Source: Chara braunii (taxonomy: Eukaryota; Streptophyta; Charophyceae; Charales; Characeae). From it: a stretch of DNA of 27,897 nt. The position numbers and the translations under genes are program-made. Position 1 is the first letter of the stretch, and every line of letters begins with the position of its first letter. Below, piece after piece: positions 27,843-27,897 of the stretch. The stretch is from NCBI GenBank assembly GCA_003427395.1, contig BFEA01000062.1, forward strand, positions 2,055,238 through 2,083,134, in the 5' to 3' direction. Under the pieces are notes generated by a model that was not told where the DNA came from, ran no database searches, and saw only the letters and a list, made by a program, of their open reading frames with translations.

Positions 27843-27897
<55 letters not shown>
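27843..27897. repeat. (CT)n microsatellite at window end
   Basis: Uninterrupted CT dinucleotides run to the last base, so the true length is unknown. Confidence 0.97.

Overview
The window looks like nuclear DNA from a large, repeat-rich eukaryotic genome, probably of the plant lineage. The evidence is Ty3/gypsy (Metaviridae-type) retrotransposons with a primer-binding site resembling initiator tRNA-Met, nested LTR insertions, solo LTR, tRNA-derived fragments, microsatellites and an assembly gap. The pol sequences remind me of those in charophyte algae such as Chara, but that is recollection and not shown by the sequence. I see no convincing host protein gene, rRNA gene, intact tRNA gene or CRISPR array.

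Layout. 1-742: flanking DNA with no recognisable gene. 743-10784: element E1, a complete but decayed plus-strand Ty3/gypsy element. It has 5' LTR 743-1646, primer-binding site at 1650, a long leader, gag 4235-6176, protease remnant 6206-6728, reverse transcriptase 6738-7769, RNase H/integrase 7948-9576, a chromodomain-like tail, polypurine tract 9852-9862 and 3' LTR 9863-10784. CAAT flanks both ends. A different, solo LTR (2593-3907, 5-bp target duplication GGTAG) sits in the E1 leader. 10785-13920: low-complexity and GC-rich DNA, an N gap (11809-12217) and a foldback element (12676-13038).

13923-17636 and 25109-26798 (minus strand) are the two halves of a second Ty3/gypsy element, E2. Protease, RT, RNase H and integrase lie on the left and gag on the right. 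They are separated by a 7.47-kb insertion (17637-25108) bounded by an 8-bp direct repeat ACCAGGGT, with a perfect 14-bp inverted repeat just inside its left end. The insertion has no recognisable LTRs or transposase. It holds a ~124-bp tandem repeat, a family of seven hairpin-like units with one constant loop and unrelated stems, a degenerate repeat carrying splice-donor-like CAGGTAAGT motifs, and tRNA-like fragments.

Upstream of E2 gag lie a leader with a stem-loop element shared with E1 (arms differ in sequence but still pair), a 12-bp-period array of W-box cores (27397-27563), an E/K-rich open frame and a terminal (CT)n run.

How it fits together. The window is a mosaic of at least four insertion events, and no element is autonomous as it stands. 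E1 keeps a long uninterrupted RT and an integrase with its catalytic triad, but gag has several stops and the protease and RNase H active sites are damaged. E2 has an RT with YLDD but multiple stops, an integrase duplication and a deletion. The observations most worth a second look are the covarying leader structure, the constant-loop/variable-stem hairpin family, the W-box array and the unclassified 7.5-kb insertion that carries the hairpin family.
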